This document shows positions 55,698-63,444 of a stretch of 64,000 bases of DNA, in pieces; positions within the stretch are counted from its first letter, which is position 1; each line of letters starts with the position of its first letter. Both the position numbers and the translations under genes were made by a program. Location: positions 3,901,501-3,965,500 of the forward strand of contig NZ_AP023367.1 in the NCBI RefSeq assembly GCF_014218335.1, given 5' to 3'. A model generated the notes under the pieces. It ran no database searches. It had not been told where the DNA came from and saw nothing but the letters and a program-made list of their open reading frames with translations. Source of the stretch: Anaerocolumna cellulosilytica. Lineage in GTDB: Bacteria; Bacillota; Clostridia; Lachnospirales; Lachnospiraceae.

Positions 55698-55904
55698 TAC
55701 TTTATTTCCAGGATCTTTTTTTAATATATAATATGGAATATATTTATACTAAGTGAGTAATCCTTTAGCCCGATTGTTATAAGTCCTAATTCATATGTAA
55801 CATAGATTGTTGTTTCTATTAGTTAGAGCAAAGTGTTGAAAACCAATGGAAAAACATGTAAGATATTATTAACTAAAATCTTTACTGTTTGAAAGTGAGA
55901 ACAA

Positions 55905-56732
55905 ATGAAAACATATTTTATCTGTAATAATTGTGGAAATATAATTGATTATAACTCCAAAGATTTTGATGAGATCTTAGATGATATCTGTAATAGAGTA
56001 CATACTTGTACATGTGGTGAAGTATTAACAATGGATAACAGCTATCCCACATTATCAGCACAAGATTTTATATTCTCAGCTGATTTACTTTTTGGTAAAT
56101 CAAAAGAAATAGATAAGAAAATCTTAAACGAGATACACGACATTATTCAGGCAGAAAATTATGTAGTAGATAATACCAGGTTAGATAAGTACTTAAATAA
56201 ATATGAAGAAATAAAAGAGAGATACCCTGATAATAACAAAGCATACTATTTGACAATATCAGATGAATTCGACAGTTATTTAGTAAAACAAGAAAATGAT
56301 TATGACATGGTTGATATCATATCATTAAATATGCTTCTATCAAGAAACCGTTTCAGAAAGCCATATGTTATTATGGCACTTTCTATTATTGAACAATTAT
56401 TTAATAATTATTTTACGAAATTATCCGAATCAAAATTATCTCCATTTGGAGCTTCTACTTTTATTAAGGCATATGATACTTCTGGCATACAATCTTGTCT
56501 TAATATAATAGATTCGCTTTTAAATGAAGAATTAAAAAATAAAATGGATAATTATTTACTAGGATTTTATGATAGGTGGGCTACTTTTAGAAAGATAAGA
56601 AATGATATCATACATAGCAATAGCAAATATATTTCTAAAATCACATTAAAAAAAGTACAAAAATTATTAGATGATAGCATAGATGTTTTCGCCAATTTAA
56701 AAAGTGAGTTATATAAGAATAATAAAGGATAG
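55905..56732 (+). CDS. zinc-ribbon protein with a HEPN-like Rx4H C-terminus
   Basis: A 275-residue protein. An N-terminal zinc ribbon (C7xxC10, then C35xC37 in HTCTCGEV) is followed by a long helical region (about 60-270). The C-terminal helices contain FRKIRNDIIHSNSKYIS, where R232-N-D-I-I-H237 fits the Rx4-6H motif of HEPN ribonucleases (toxin and anti-phage proteins). Other HEPN-like traits are an all-helical fold and the RKxRNDIIH context. A nuclease role in defence or addiction is inference. No antitoxin gene is adjacent. GTGAG precedes the ATG. Cargo of the yebC element. Confidence 0.62.
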   Translation: MKTYFICNNCGNIIDYNSKDFDEILDDICNRVHTCTCGEVLTMDNSYPTLSAQDFIFSADLLFGKSKEIDKKILNEIHDIIQAENYVVDNTRLDKYLNKYEEIKERYPDNNKAYYLTISDEFDSYLVKQENDYDMVDIISLNMLLSRNRFRKPYVIMALSIIEQLFNNYFTKLSESKLSPFGASTFIKAYDTSGIQSCLNIIDSLLNEELKNKMDNYLLGFYDRWATFRKIRNDIIHSNSKYISKITLKKVQKLLDDSIDVFANLKSELYKNNKG

Positions 56733-56782
56733 ATGAGATATATCCCAGAACTCATCCTGTGTAAATTACCGATTACTATTAA

Positions 56783-57005
56783 TGAGTCTGTGAAAGTTTT
56801 TCTGTAAATAAGGATTTATTAGGTCTTCTATGATAAAATATTAAATCATAGGAGGCCTTTTATTATGGCAAGAGAAAAGAAACCAGTACACAGAGTACAA
56901 ATGACGGACGGAAAACGCAACATCATTCAACAACTTCTGCAGGAGTACGACATCCAGTCTGCAGAAGACATTCAGGATGCACTCCTATTTTTCTTCGATA
57001 GTTAA
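56783..57005 (+). pseudogene. IS256-family transposase remnant (5' end only)
   Basis: An ATG at 56865 after GGAGGCCTTTTATT opens a 46-residue frame starting MAREKKPVHRVQMTDGKRN and containing QQLLQEYDIQSAEDIQDAL, which is the N-terminus of IS256-family (mutator) transposases common in Lachnospiraceae. It then diverges and stops at 57005; the catalytic DDE domain (about 350 residues) is missing. The preceding GAGTCTGTGAAAGTTTTTCT at 56783 could be the left inverted repeat. No right end seen. Confidence 0.8.
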
Positions 57006-57089
57006 TTTAATATCAACTTTAAAAAAGCTCTTAACATGACGTAAATAAAAGTCGAAGCAAAAAACATTATATAAGGTTGATGATAGTAT

Positions 57090-57533
57090 TCAATGTAAAT
57101 ATAGATCCTTATAACGTTCTGGCAACGGATAGTCTTCTATATGTTCAAATTTTAGTATTTTTGGTATTCCAGGGTATGAAAGATCTAATGAAATTCTGTC
57201 TTTACCCACAGCTATATGCGGTCCGATAAATGGTTCAACTTCTATATCAATGATAAAATGCCAAGTACGATTGCCATTCGGTCGGTCAATATTCAAAATT
57301 TTAATGAACGAACTATCATAACCTGGTAAATAAGTCAAAACATTTTTATAATACTCGTCTATTGCTTTATCAATCGTAGGAGCTAGAGCAGTAATGATAA
57401 CATCTTGATACAATATATCCTGAGACTCTTCTTCAATTTGCTTTGCTGTAGTATTAACATAAGGATTATTTATAGTTAAGACAACCACAATTAATGTAGA
57501 TATAGTTGCGATTAAAATACACCTTTTTTTCAT
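57090..57533 (-). CDS. DUF3888-like exported protein
   Basis: A 147-residue protein with an N-terminal membrane/signal segment (RCILIATISTLIVVVLTINN) and an extracytoplasmic domain. DVIITALAPTIDKAIDEYYKNVL, FIKILNIDRPNGNRTWHFIIDIEVEPFIGPHIAVGKDRI and KFEHIEDYPLP, read in pieces, match the DUF3888 pattern (P-x-I-x-K-A-I-x-x-Y-Y; G-P-H-I-x-V-G). I chose the ATG at 57533, six codons into the open frame, because TGGAGTGAGCC precedes it. Cargo of the yebC element. Function unknown. Confidence 0.75.
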   Translation of the reverse strand: MKKRCILIATISTLIVVVLTINNPYVNTTAKQIEEESQDILYQDVIITALAPTIDKAIDEYYKNVLTYLPGYDSSFIKILNIDRPNGNRTWHFIIDIEVEPFIGPHIAVGKDRISLDLSYPGIPKILKFEHIEDYPLPERYKDLYLH

Positions 57534-57551
57534 TGGCTCACTCCATTTCAA

Positions 57552-58068
57552 ATTCTTTTTATATATTATGCTAATACGTAATTAGAAGTATTCCAATACA
57601 ATCGTTACTATCGAACAAGCAAGTTTATTTGTATCCTCGAACAGACAATTCCAAAAATATAAGGAGTCTCTCTAACTTTATGAGATCTCCTCTCATACAG
57701 CAAATTCATTATTGTAACCTGTGATGGCAGCAGTTTTTGGTATGCAACATAACATCTTGCCTATGATAGTCAAACGCTGTATTTTCCTAGCGTATTTTAC
57801 TTTAGGGATAAGATTTAGTTGCGTCTAGTTGAATAGATACTATTATCTGCTGCCATGCTTACAATAATAATTTCAGATTTTCACAAATTTCGTGTTACAA
57901 ATCACTCATATTTTCCGTATAATTACTGTAAAAGCTAAGGGGAAGAACCTCCGATAAATAAAATATAAAGGCACAGTATTAATTGTCTTACAGTTACTAC
58001 TCCTCATATCAGTATCTAATAGTTACGGATAATAAATAAAATAAAGATGAGTACCGCCATTAATAGAT
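57552..58068. other. non-coding stretch inside the mobile element
   Basis: About 515 bases without a gene. ATGGCAGCAG (near 57725) and CTGCTGCCAT (near 57850) form an inverted repeat with a loop of about 115 bases. An imperfect AGGAGTCTC.../...GAGATCTCCT dyad is near 57661. Their meaning is unknown. Confidence 0.4.
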
Positions 58069-58761
58069 TTAATCGTTTAGTATGGTCTGTAGCTTTTTCA
58101 CATACCTTGATAGTTTCATTCTGTCTTCTTTGTTAGACCAGTTCAATACATATGGGATATCCTTTTTATCAATTTCTCCTGTAGCTATTCCAATTAGTAT
58201 TCGTTTATCTTCTGGTGAAATATCTTTCATATTTTCCAAATCCATTAAAATGTTAATATCGTCATATTGGTTTTTATTATCTTTATGCTTTTCTAATTCT
58301 TCTTTAGGTTTACAATTCCAATCGTCTTTTCTTTTCTTTGCGTTATAATAATCCCTTAAATCTAGTGCCTCACATTTAAGCTGAACATAAAGGTTATCAA
58401 TAAATGGCATGTTAATGTTATACACTTTATCAGAAACACCATCAAGCATATTATAAAGATGTACTTGAAAGTCGCTAAATAATTCGTTACTCTCCAAATG
58501 ATACATTTTAGCAAATATTTTAGCCCATCCCTCCACTACTCCATCTTGATTTAGAAGTAGTTCATAAATTGGCTCGTATTCTTTTGCTCTGTATAATTCC
58601 TCAACTTTAATTATAATTTCCTTACTGCACTTTTTGTAATTACTCCTCATTATTGTTTCTCTAAAACATTCAAATGAGTTAACTGGAGTCTCCTGTAAGC
58701 TTCTGTTGACTATACCATTCTTTCTGCCGTTTCCTCTTATACACAATTGTCTTTTTGACAT
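58069..58761 (-). CDS. unknown protein, faintly sigma-factor-like
   Basis: A 230-residue cytosolic protein, mostly helical and highly charged, that I do not recognise. The middle (LLNQDGVVEGWAKIFAKMYHLESNELFSDFQVHLYNMLDG, read in pieces) and the ending (SPEDKRILIGIATGEIDKKDIPYVLNWSNKEDRMKLSRYVKKLQTIL) have the look of region 2 and region 4 helices of small sigma-like proteins found on integrative elements, but no diagnostic residues prove it. Basic N-terminus MSKRQLCIRGNGRKNG. GGAAAGGTGATA precedes the ATG. Cargo of the yebC element. Confidence 0.55.
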   Translation of the reverse strand: MSKRQLCIRGNGRKNGIVNRSLQETPVNSFECFRETIMRSNYKKCSKEIIIKVEELYRAKEYEPIYELLLNQDGVVEGWAKIFAKMYHLESNELFSDFQVHLYNMLDGVSDKVYNINMPFIDNLYVQLKCEALDLRDYYNAKKRKDDWNCKPKEELEKHKDNKNQYDDINILMDLENMKDISPEDKRILIGIATGEIDKKDIPYVLNWSNKEDRMKLSRYVKKLQTILND

Positions 58762-58877
58762 ATTATCACCTTTCCTATTCGCTGATTGTTATAGTTCTCT
58801 GCAAAAGCGATGTAGGAATTTTTGATAGAGTGTGACATGACTTTGAATGGTAGTTTTTGTAATATCAAAAAGTATAA

Positions 58878-58912
58878 TAAAAAGAAGCTAACAGTAATTC
58901 ACTGTCGGCTTC
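58878..58912 (-). terminator. terminator of the recombinase-like/HNH pair
   Basis: In minus-strand sense AGAAGCCGACAG...CTGTTAGCTTCT is followed by TTTTATT. It lies 28 bases after the HNH stop. Confidence 0.8.
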
Positions 58913-58939
58913 TAAATTAACTTTATAAATAATATTCGA

Positions 58940-59485
58940 CTAGGTAAGATTTATATAAGCCCACAACTTGTTTTCGGACCAAATCATCTCATTTAATAAC
59001 ACCTCTTTATCTCCAATAACCATAACCCTCTTGCCCTCTTTTGTACTTTTGATAATTACATTATTAGTTGCATAATGAAACAACCTATGATGGTTAGGGC
59101 AGAGAATTACAACATTTTCTGGTGATTGCGAGCCTCCTTGTGATAGTGATTTTATATGGTGAGCCTCACAGTAATAATTTCCGTTGTCTATTAGAAAATT
59201 ATAGCCACATACTTGACATTTATAGTCATGTTTTTTCTTTAGTTCTTTAACAATTCGTTGGTATCTTTTTATTCTGTTTATTTTTTCTTCTTCTGTCTGA
59301 TTATCTGGGAGATCTACATCCTCCAAATAATCCCTCTGAATTATCAAGTCTATTTCTTCATCATAAGTACTTGGGTTAGTATCTGAATATTTCTCTTGAC
59401 TTGATTTAACATCAATACTATGAACATATGAAATAGTTGGTAAGATATCTTCCAGATTAAATAATTTATATAATGTGGTTTCCAT
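58940..59485 (-). CDS. HNH endonuclease
   Basis: A 181-residue protein with a C-terminal HNH nuclease domain: a CxxC zinc knuckle (KCQVCGYNFL), CEAHHIKSLSQGG (catalytic HH), ENVVILCPNHHRLFH (Asn and the second CxxH). This is the McrA/type IV-like HNH class found in defence systems and mobile elements. The N-terminal 85 residues have no recognised fold. The frame begins at a GTG two codons earlier; the ATG is preferred. It overlaps the upstream gene end by about 20 bases, so the pair is translationally coupled. Confidence 0.88.
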   Translation of the reverse strand: METTLYKLFNLEDILPTISYVHSIDVKSSQEKYSDTNPSTYDEEIDLIIQRDYLEDVDLPDNQTEEEKINRIKRYQRIVKELKKKHDYKCQVCGYNFLIDNGNYYCEAHHIKSLSQGGSQSPENVVILCPNHHRLFHYATNNVIIKSTKEGKRVMVIGDKEVLLNEMIWSENKLWAYINLT

Positions 59486-60659
59486 TTTCACCTTTACACT
59501 TTCTACAAGCTAAATATTTTTTTCCATCTTCTTTTAGCTGTACTAAAACCCATTCTTCACTTACAGCTTCCACCAAACTACCACAAAAAGGACACTTTAC
59601 TTCTGGCGTTCCACCTTTTTTAACTATATACTTTCTATCAATTTTTGTGTCACCATAAAAGAACTGATGTATTTTCTTGTTAATATTTTCTTTACTATAA
59701 ACGTCATCCATAAGGTTATAAAATTTTTGGGTAGACTTTTCTGTTAATTTTAACACAGTAAAGATATCCATACCTTTATCAAGCATTTCAACAATTCTTC
59801 TGACAGCAAATATTTCTCCTGATTGACTACCTATAAAGTCTTTCATTATTTTTAGAAAGTTGCCATAATCCGGAGAGTTACTTCTTTCTTTTTCAGATTT
59901 AATATAAGGTACGCCATTATGCTTTATAAATAACTTGTTTTCTTGTTTTGAATAAAGTTCTAAAATGTGATCTCTGACTTTTAAATAACTCTTAAAATGT
60001 TTAATCAGTTCATAATCAAGAGGTAATTCGAAACCATTAACCATTATTAGTTCATTTTCTAAATCCAAATCATTTAGCTCTAATAAGACCACTGTCAAAT
60101 CTTTAAGGGCGAATTTAAGGATAAGCATAACTGGTAAAACTGAAACAAATCGATGGTACTTTTGTATGTATTTCTTAATTCCTGTTTGTTCACCCTCATA
60201 GTATTCATTTACTTCGTCATAAATTTCAGTTATATCATATGTATTTAAATATTCATTCAAACCATTGGTAAGTAATTCATATTGTTCATCGGTAGCTATA
60301 TCTTTGCTTTCTGTCTTTCTCAATCCAGCGATTATCTCTTTGTATCTAAATATAAATTGATTATACAGCTCATAATTTGTAAAAATATCGTTCCTTATGC
60401 CATAATTATCTGATAAGAACTTAAAAAAATCTATTAACTTTGCAATATACGTGTTAGCAGTATTCTGGGCAGTTATACTACTATTAATAATATAGTAGCT
60501 AAGGCTTTCAATAAGGTCATCAACAGTTAAAATTGTAAAATAGTTATTGTCAAATTCATTGTTATCATTACCGCACTTTTCAAATAAGTACTCAATAAAC
60601 ACCTTAAGCTTTGTATTTTTGTTTTCCTTACTATAATCATATAAATTAAAATCAGCCAT
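59466..60659 (-). CDS. degenerate tyrosine-recombinase-like protein with a C-terminal zinc ribbon
   Basis: A 397-residue protein. Residues about 1-120 look like the helical core-binding domain of phage integrases; about 170-335 follow the catalytic-domain layout (beta-hairpin VNGFELPLDYELIKHFKSYLKVRDHIL, then FAVRRIVEMLDKGMDIFTVLKLTEKSTQKFYNLM). The box I Arg and the box II His positions are not recognisable; one Arg and a Tyr (KFYNL) remain. A four-Cys zinc ribbon (C356xxC359, C385xxC388) ends the chain. Probable DNA-binding partner of the overlapping HNH nuclease gene, catalytically altered. Not recognised as a named family. Confidence 0.65.
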   Translation of the reverse strand: MADFNLYDYSKENKNTKLKVFIEYLFEKCGNDNNEFDNNYFTILTVDDLIESLSYYIINSSITAQNTANTYIAKLIDFFKFLSDNYGIRNDIFTNYELYNQFIFRYKEIIAGLRKTESKDIATDEQYELLTNGLNEYLNTYDITEIYDEVNEYYEGEQTGIKKYIQKYHRFVSVLPVMLILKFALKDLTVVLLELNDLDLENELIMVNGFELPLDYELIKHFKSYLKVRDHILELYSKQENKLFIKHNGVPYIKSEKERSNSPDYGNFLKIMKDFIGSQSGEIFAVRRIVEMLDKGMDIFTVLKLTEKSTQKFYNLMDDVYSKENINKKIHQFFYGDTKIDRKYIVKKGGTPEVKCPFCGSLVEAVSEEWVLVQLKEDGKKYLACRKCKGENGNHII

Positions 60660-60710
60660 TATCCACCACCATCTATTTTCAAACCATTATATCACAAATT
60701 ATTCCAATTG

Positions 60711-60745
60711 AAAAGGAAGCTAACAGCTAAAATCCGCCAACTTCC
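60711..60745 (-). terminator. terminator of the serine recombinase gene
   Basis: GGAAG...CTTCC in minus-strand sense, with an inner GTTGGC/GTTAGC partial pairing, followed by TTTTCAATT. It resembles the hairpin after the HNH gene (both carry GCTAACAG/CTGTTAGC), so they may be related. Confidence 0.6.
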
Positions 60746-60823
60746 TCTAAATACATACTTCTATTATTTGCTTATGTCGACTACTTTTTCGTTTCTAACA
60801 GTTTTCCCTCGGCTTCTCGCTTT

Positions 60824-61462
60824 TCATATGGATACTCCTTTGAATGACGTTTCAATTTGTCCAGTAAGACCCAGTTCTTTCAATCGTCTACAGAGAGTAG
60901 CCTTGCTTACCCCTGTGTATTCACAGATTTTACGGACGGACATTTTCTTCTCCTTGTACAGCTCTATAGCCAGCTCTAGGGGCTTACTATTCTTCTTCGG
61001 TCTACCCATAGGCACTCCACGCTTAATAGCCATAGCTCTGCCCTCTTTACAGCGTTCTAGCAGCAATCTACGCTCAAACTGTGATAGTCCAGAGAACACG
61101 GTCAGCATAAACTCCCCAGATGGGGAAGCAGTGTCCAGCCATGCCTCATTCAAGGACTTAATATAACAGCCCTTTTCTGTAATCTGTGCTACTAGCTCCA
61201 GCATATCTCTGGTAGAACGTGATACCCTTGTCAGCTCTTTTACAATCACAGTATCCCCAGCCTGTAACTCTGATAACATTTTCTGTAGCTCCTGTCTATC
61301 CATCTTAGTTCCTGCAATCTTTTCTTGATAGATAATCTCACAGCCAGCTTCCTGTAGTGCTTCAATCTGACGGTCAAGGTTCTGGTGGTCTGCCGATACT
61401 CTGGAGTAACCTATCTTTCTACCAGTTACTTTGATTTCTGTTTCTGATGTTTTCTTCTTCAT
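60824..61462 (-). CDS. serine recombinase (resolvase/invertase family)
   Basis: A 212-residue small serine recombinase. The catalytic Ser is in KIGYSRVSADHQNLDRQ, the Arg residues in DRQELQKML and ELTRVSRSTRDM, and the E helix/linker in SGLSQFERRLLLERCKEG. The C-terminal helix-turn-helix is SVRKICEYTGVSKATLCRRLKE. Such enzymes resolve or invert DNA. The ATG follows AGGAGGAACGGAGA, 24 bases after the end of the integrase frame, so they form one operon. A serine and a tyrosine recombinase together in so small an element is noteworthy. Confidence 0.93.
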   Translation of the reverse strand: MKKKTSETEIKVTGRKIGYSRVSADHQNLDRQIEALQEAGCEIIYQEKIAGTKMDRQELQKMLSELQAGDTVIVKELTRVSRSTRDMLELVAQITEKGCYIKSLNEAWLDTASPSGEFMLTVFSGLSQFERRLLLERCKEGRAMAIKRGVPMGRPKKNSKPLELAIELYKEKKMSVRKICEYTGVSKATLCRRLKELGLTGQIETSFKGVSI

Positions 61463-61485
61463 TCTCCGTTCCTCCTACATATCCA

Positions 61486-62422
61486 CTAGATTGCTAACGC
61501 ATTTAAAGGGCTTGTTCTAGCTCCTATTTCTACAGTAGTTACACTTTCCATTGATTGTAGATATATTTTCGTAACATCTATCTTGCTGTGTCCTAACAAT
61601 CGAGAAAGAGTGTATAAATCACAGCCATTTTAATTGTGTTTGTGCATAATAGTGCCTTGCCGTATGTGGGCTGATACGAATTTCCTCTCTGACATTACAA
61701 GCTGAACCACATTCAAGTATAATCCTCTCTACTGTTTCAACTGTAAGGATTTTACCTTTTTGAGATAGAAATAAATACTCCGTGTCATATCCTGTCTTGT
61801 CTTTAATGTAATTTTCTCTAACCCTAAGATATTTTAACAGATACTTATTAATCGAAGCTGTGATAGGAACGTGACGTATCTTTTTCCCTTTACCCAGTAT
61901 ATTTATATAGATTGTGCGAATGTCTGACATCTTAAGATTACATAATTCTGAATTACGGATACTAGAGTCAAATAACATTATTAAGATGAACTTATTGCGT
62001 ATATCTAAGAAGCGTGAACCATTGTAGTACCTAATCATATCTTTAACTTCACCGTCATTAAAAGTACTTATAAGATTTAGTGGCTGTTTTTGACTTCTTA
62101 CTCTGTCAACTGGATTGTCTGTAATATATCTCTCATTAACACAGTAAGTAAAGAAAGCACGAAAGCATTTAATCAATCCGTTAATGTAGCTCTCTTTCAA
62201 TCCCTTATCAGCCAGATAATTTACATAAGCTTGAATTACCTTATGGCTTACTTCACATACCTCTGTTAACTCGTATTCTACCTCAATGTAGCGGAAGAAA
62301 GATAGATTATTATTCTTGTAGCTCTTTGTTGTTCGTTCTGACAACTTGCGTAGTTTACAGTCGAATAAAAATTCCGTTAATACCTCTTGTAACGATAGTT
62401 TCTCTTTGAGAGATTTAGACAT
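61486..62422 (-). pseudogene. tyrosine integrase, interrupted by a frameshift near its catalytic end
   Basis: The integrase of the yebC element. An intact frame of 267 residues from the ATG at 62422 (AGG ribosome site GGAGG) covers the core-binding domain and catalytic Arg (SSIRNSELCNL), Lys region (GKGKKIRHVPI) and box HTARHYYA. It then stops at 61619 (QLKWL*). Another frame continues without a break (NGCDLYTLSRLLGHSKIDVTKIYLQSM... to TAG at 61486) and holds the missing His (LLGH) and Tyr (KIY). The switch is at CAATTAAAATGGCTGTG, an A-run, and needs +1 (or -2). It is either a real mutation, a sequencing error or programmed frameshifting. Confidence 0.85.
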
Positions 62423-62519
62423 AAAAATAACCTCCATACATTCCGCCAGTGACGGTGTACAGAGGTTCTAGTAGTATATGCTATTACAGTTTTCAAAATG
62501 TCCAGTACATCATCACTGG

Positions 62520-62584
62520 GCAATAAATCACTGTTAAATCACTTTGTAAATCATTAATAAATCGCTTCAAATACCGATAAATAA
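62520..62584. repeat. right arm-type repeats
   Basis: AATAAATCA (62522), TTAAATCAC (62534), GTAAATCAT (62546), AATAAATCG (62557) and GATAAATA (62576) form direct repeats about 11-12 bases apart between the integrase start and the att copy, a typical site for an integrase's arm-binding domain. Confidence 0.68.
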
Positions 62585-62603
62585 AGGCTTCCAGACTTCC
62601 AAC

Positions 62604-63332
62604 CTACTCATCCCAGTTATGATATACTTCCTGCACATCATCATCTTCATCCAGTAAGTCCAGAGTACGGTTCATCATCTTAATATCCTGTTCATTGGTC
62701 AATGCTACCCAAGTTTGGGGAATCATAGTTACATCTGCCTGCACCATAGGTATTCCAGCCGTTTCTAAAGCTTCACGAACAACGCTGAAGGAATCCGGAT
62801 CAGTAAGCACTTCAAAGCTGTCTTCTTCCTCAGCGAAATCTTCTGCGCCGGCATCAAGAGCAATCATCATCAGTTCATCTGCTTCCAGACTGCATTCTTC
62901 CTTATCTATAATAATCTGACCTTTTTTATCAAACATAAAGGATACACAGCCAGGAGTTCCAACATTACCGTTTCCTTTTGTAAATGCATTTCTTACGTTG
63001 GAAGCTGTACGGTTTTTATTATCGGTAAGCGCTTCAACGATAATAGCTATACCATTAGGTCCATAGCCTTCATAAGTAACTAACTCATAATTTACTGCGT
63101 TTGCATCTCCGGCTGCCTTTTTAATACTTCTATCAATGGTATCATTAGGCATGTTATTGGATTTTGCCTTCGCTATTATGTCTTTTAAACGGCTGTTACT
63201 GTTAGGATCAGGTCCGCCTTCTTTAACAGCTACTGCAATTTCTCTACCTAATTTAGTGAATATCTTTCCCTTGGCAGAGTCGTTTTTTTCTTTTTTATGC
63301 TTAATATTGGCAAACTTGGAATGTCCTGACAT
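62604..63332 (-). CDS. yebC: YebC/PmpR family regulator
   Basis: A 242-residue protein of the YebC family. It is widely annotated as a transcriptional regulator; recent work on relatives links them to translation of proline-rich stretches. [18 protein letters not shown] is the family N-terminus, and the ending [12 protein letters not shown] is standard. The frame opens 27 codons earlier; the ATG at 63332 follows AAAAGGAGAAAGAAT. The 3' end overlaps the right att copy and was rebuilt by the integration, so the gene is intact. It has lost its original terminator. Confidence 0.95.
   Translation of the reverse strand: MSGHSKFANIKHKKEKNDSAKGKIFTKLGREIAVAVKEGGPDPNSNSRLKDIIAKAKSNNMPNDTIDRSIKKAAGDANAVNYELVTYEGYGPNGIAIIVEALTDNKNRTASNVRNAFTKGNGNVGTPGCVSFMFDKKGQIIIDKEECSLEADELMMIALDAGAEDFAEEEDSFEVLTDPDSFSVVREALETAGIPMVQADVTMIPQTWVALTNEQDIKMMNRTLDLLDEDDDVQEVYHNWDE
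62605..62645 (-). repeat. right att copy (within the yebC 3' end)
   Basis: The 41 bases that match 54978-55018 (40 of 41). They encode the last residues of YebC and lie about 180 bases from the integrase start. Confidence 0.88.
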
Positions 63333-63393
63333 ATTCTTTCTCCTTTTACGTATTTCTTTAAAAAATTGCTGTATTATATTTTCTGATACAACT

Positions 63394-63433
63394 ACGTGGT
63401 AAAATAAATCCACAGTAGATTATTTTACCACGT
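63394..63433. promoter_or_regulatory. long palindrome between argR and yebC
   Basis: ACGTGGTAAAATAAAT and ATTATTTTACCACGT form a stem of about 15 base pairs with a 9-12 base loop. On the minus strand it follows argR and precedes yebC without a T tract, so it might be a processing hairpin or a binding site. Confidence 0.5.
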
Positions 63434-63444
63434 TGCTTTTCATT

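Larger units (their letters stand above)
54978..62645. mobile_element. integrative element inserted at the 3' end of yebC
   Basis: A 7.6-kb element bounded by 41-bp direct copies of the yebC terminus (one mismatch). Just inside each copy are four or five RTAAATCR repeats at about 10-12-base spacing, as expected for integrase arm sites. The tyrosine integrase gene lies beside the yebC-side copy. Contents from that end: frameshifted integrase, serine recombinase, tyrosine-recombinase-like/HNH pair, an unknown gene, a DUF3888-like gene, an IS256 remnant, a zinc-ribbon/HEPN-like gene, and a DUF4362-like gene. No replication or conjugation genes are seen, so it is small, perhaps decayed or satellite-like. 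Confidence 0.85.

Noticed and set aside
62520-62584. Short repeats RTAAATCR considered as a CRISPR-like array
   Set aside because: Units are only 8-9 bases with 2-4-base gaps; they fit integrase arm sites, and no cas genes are present.
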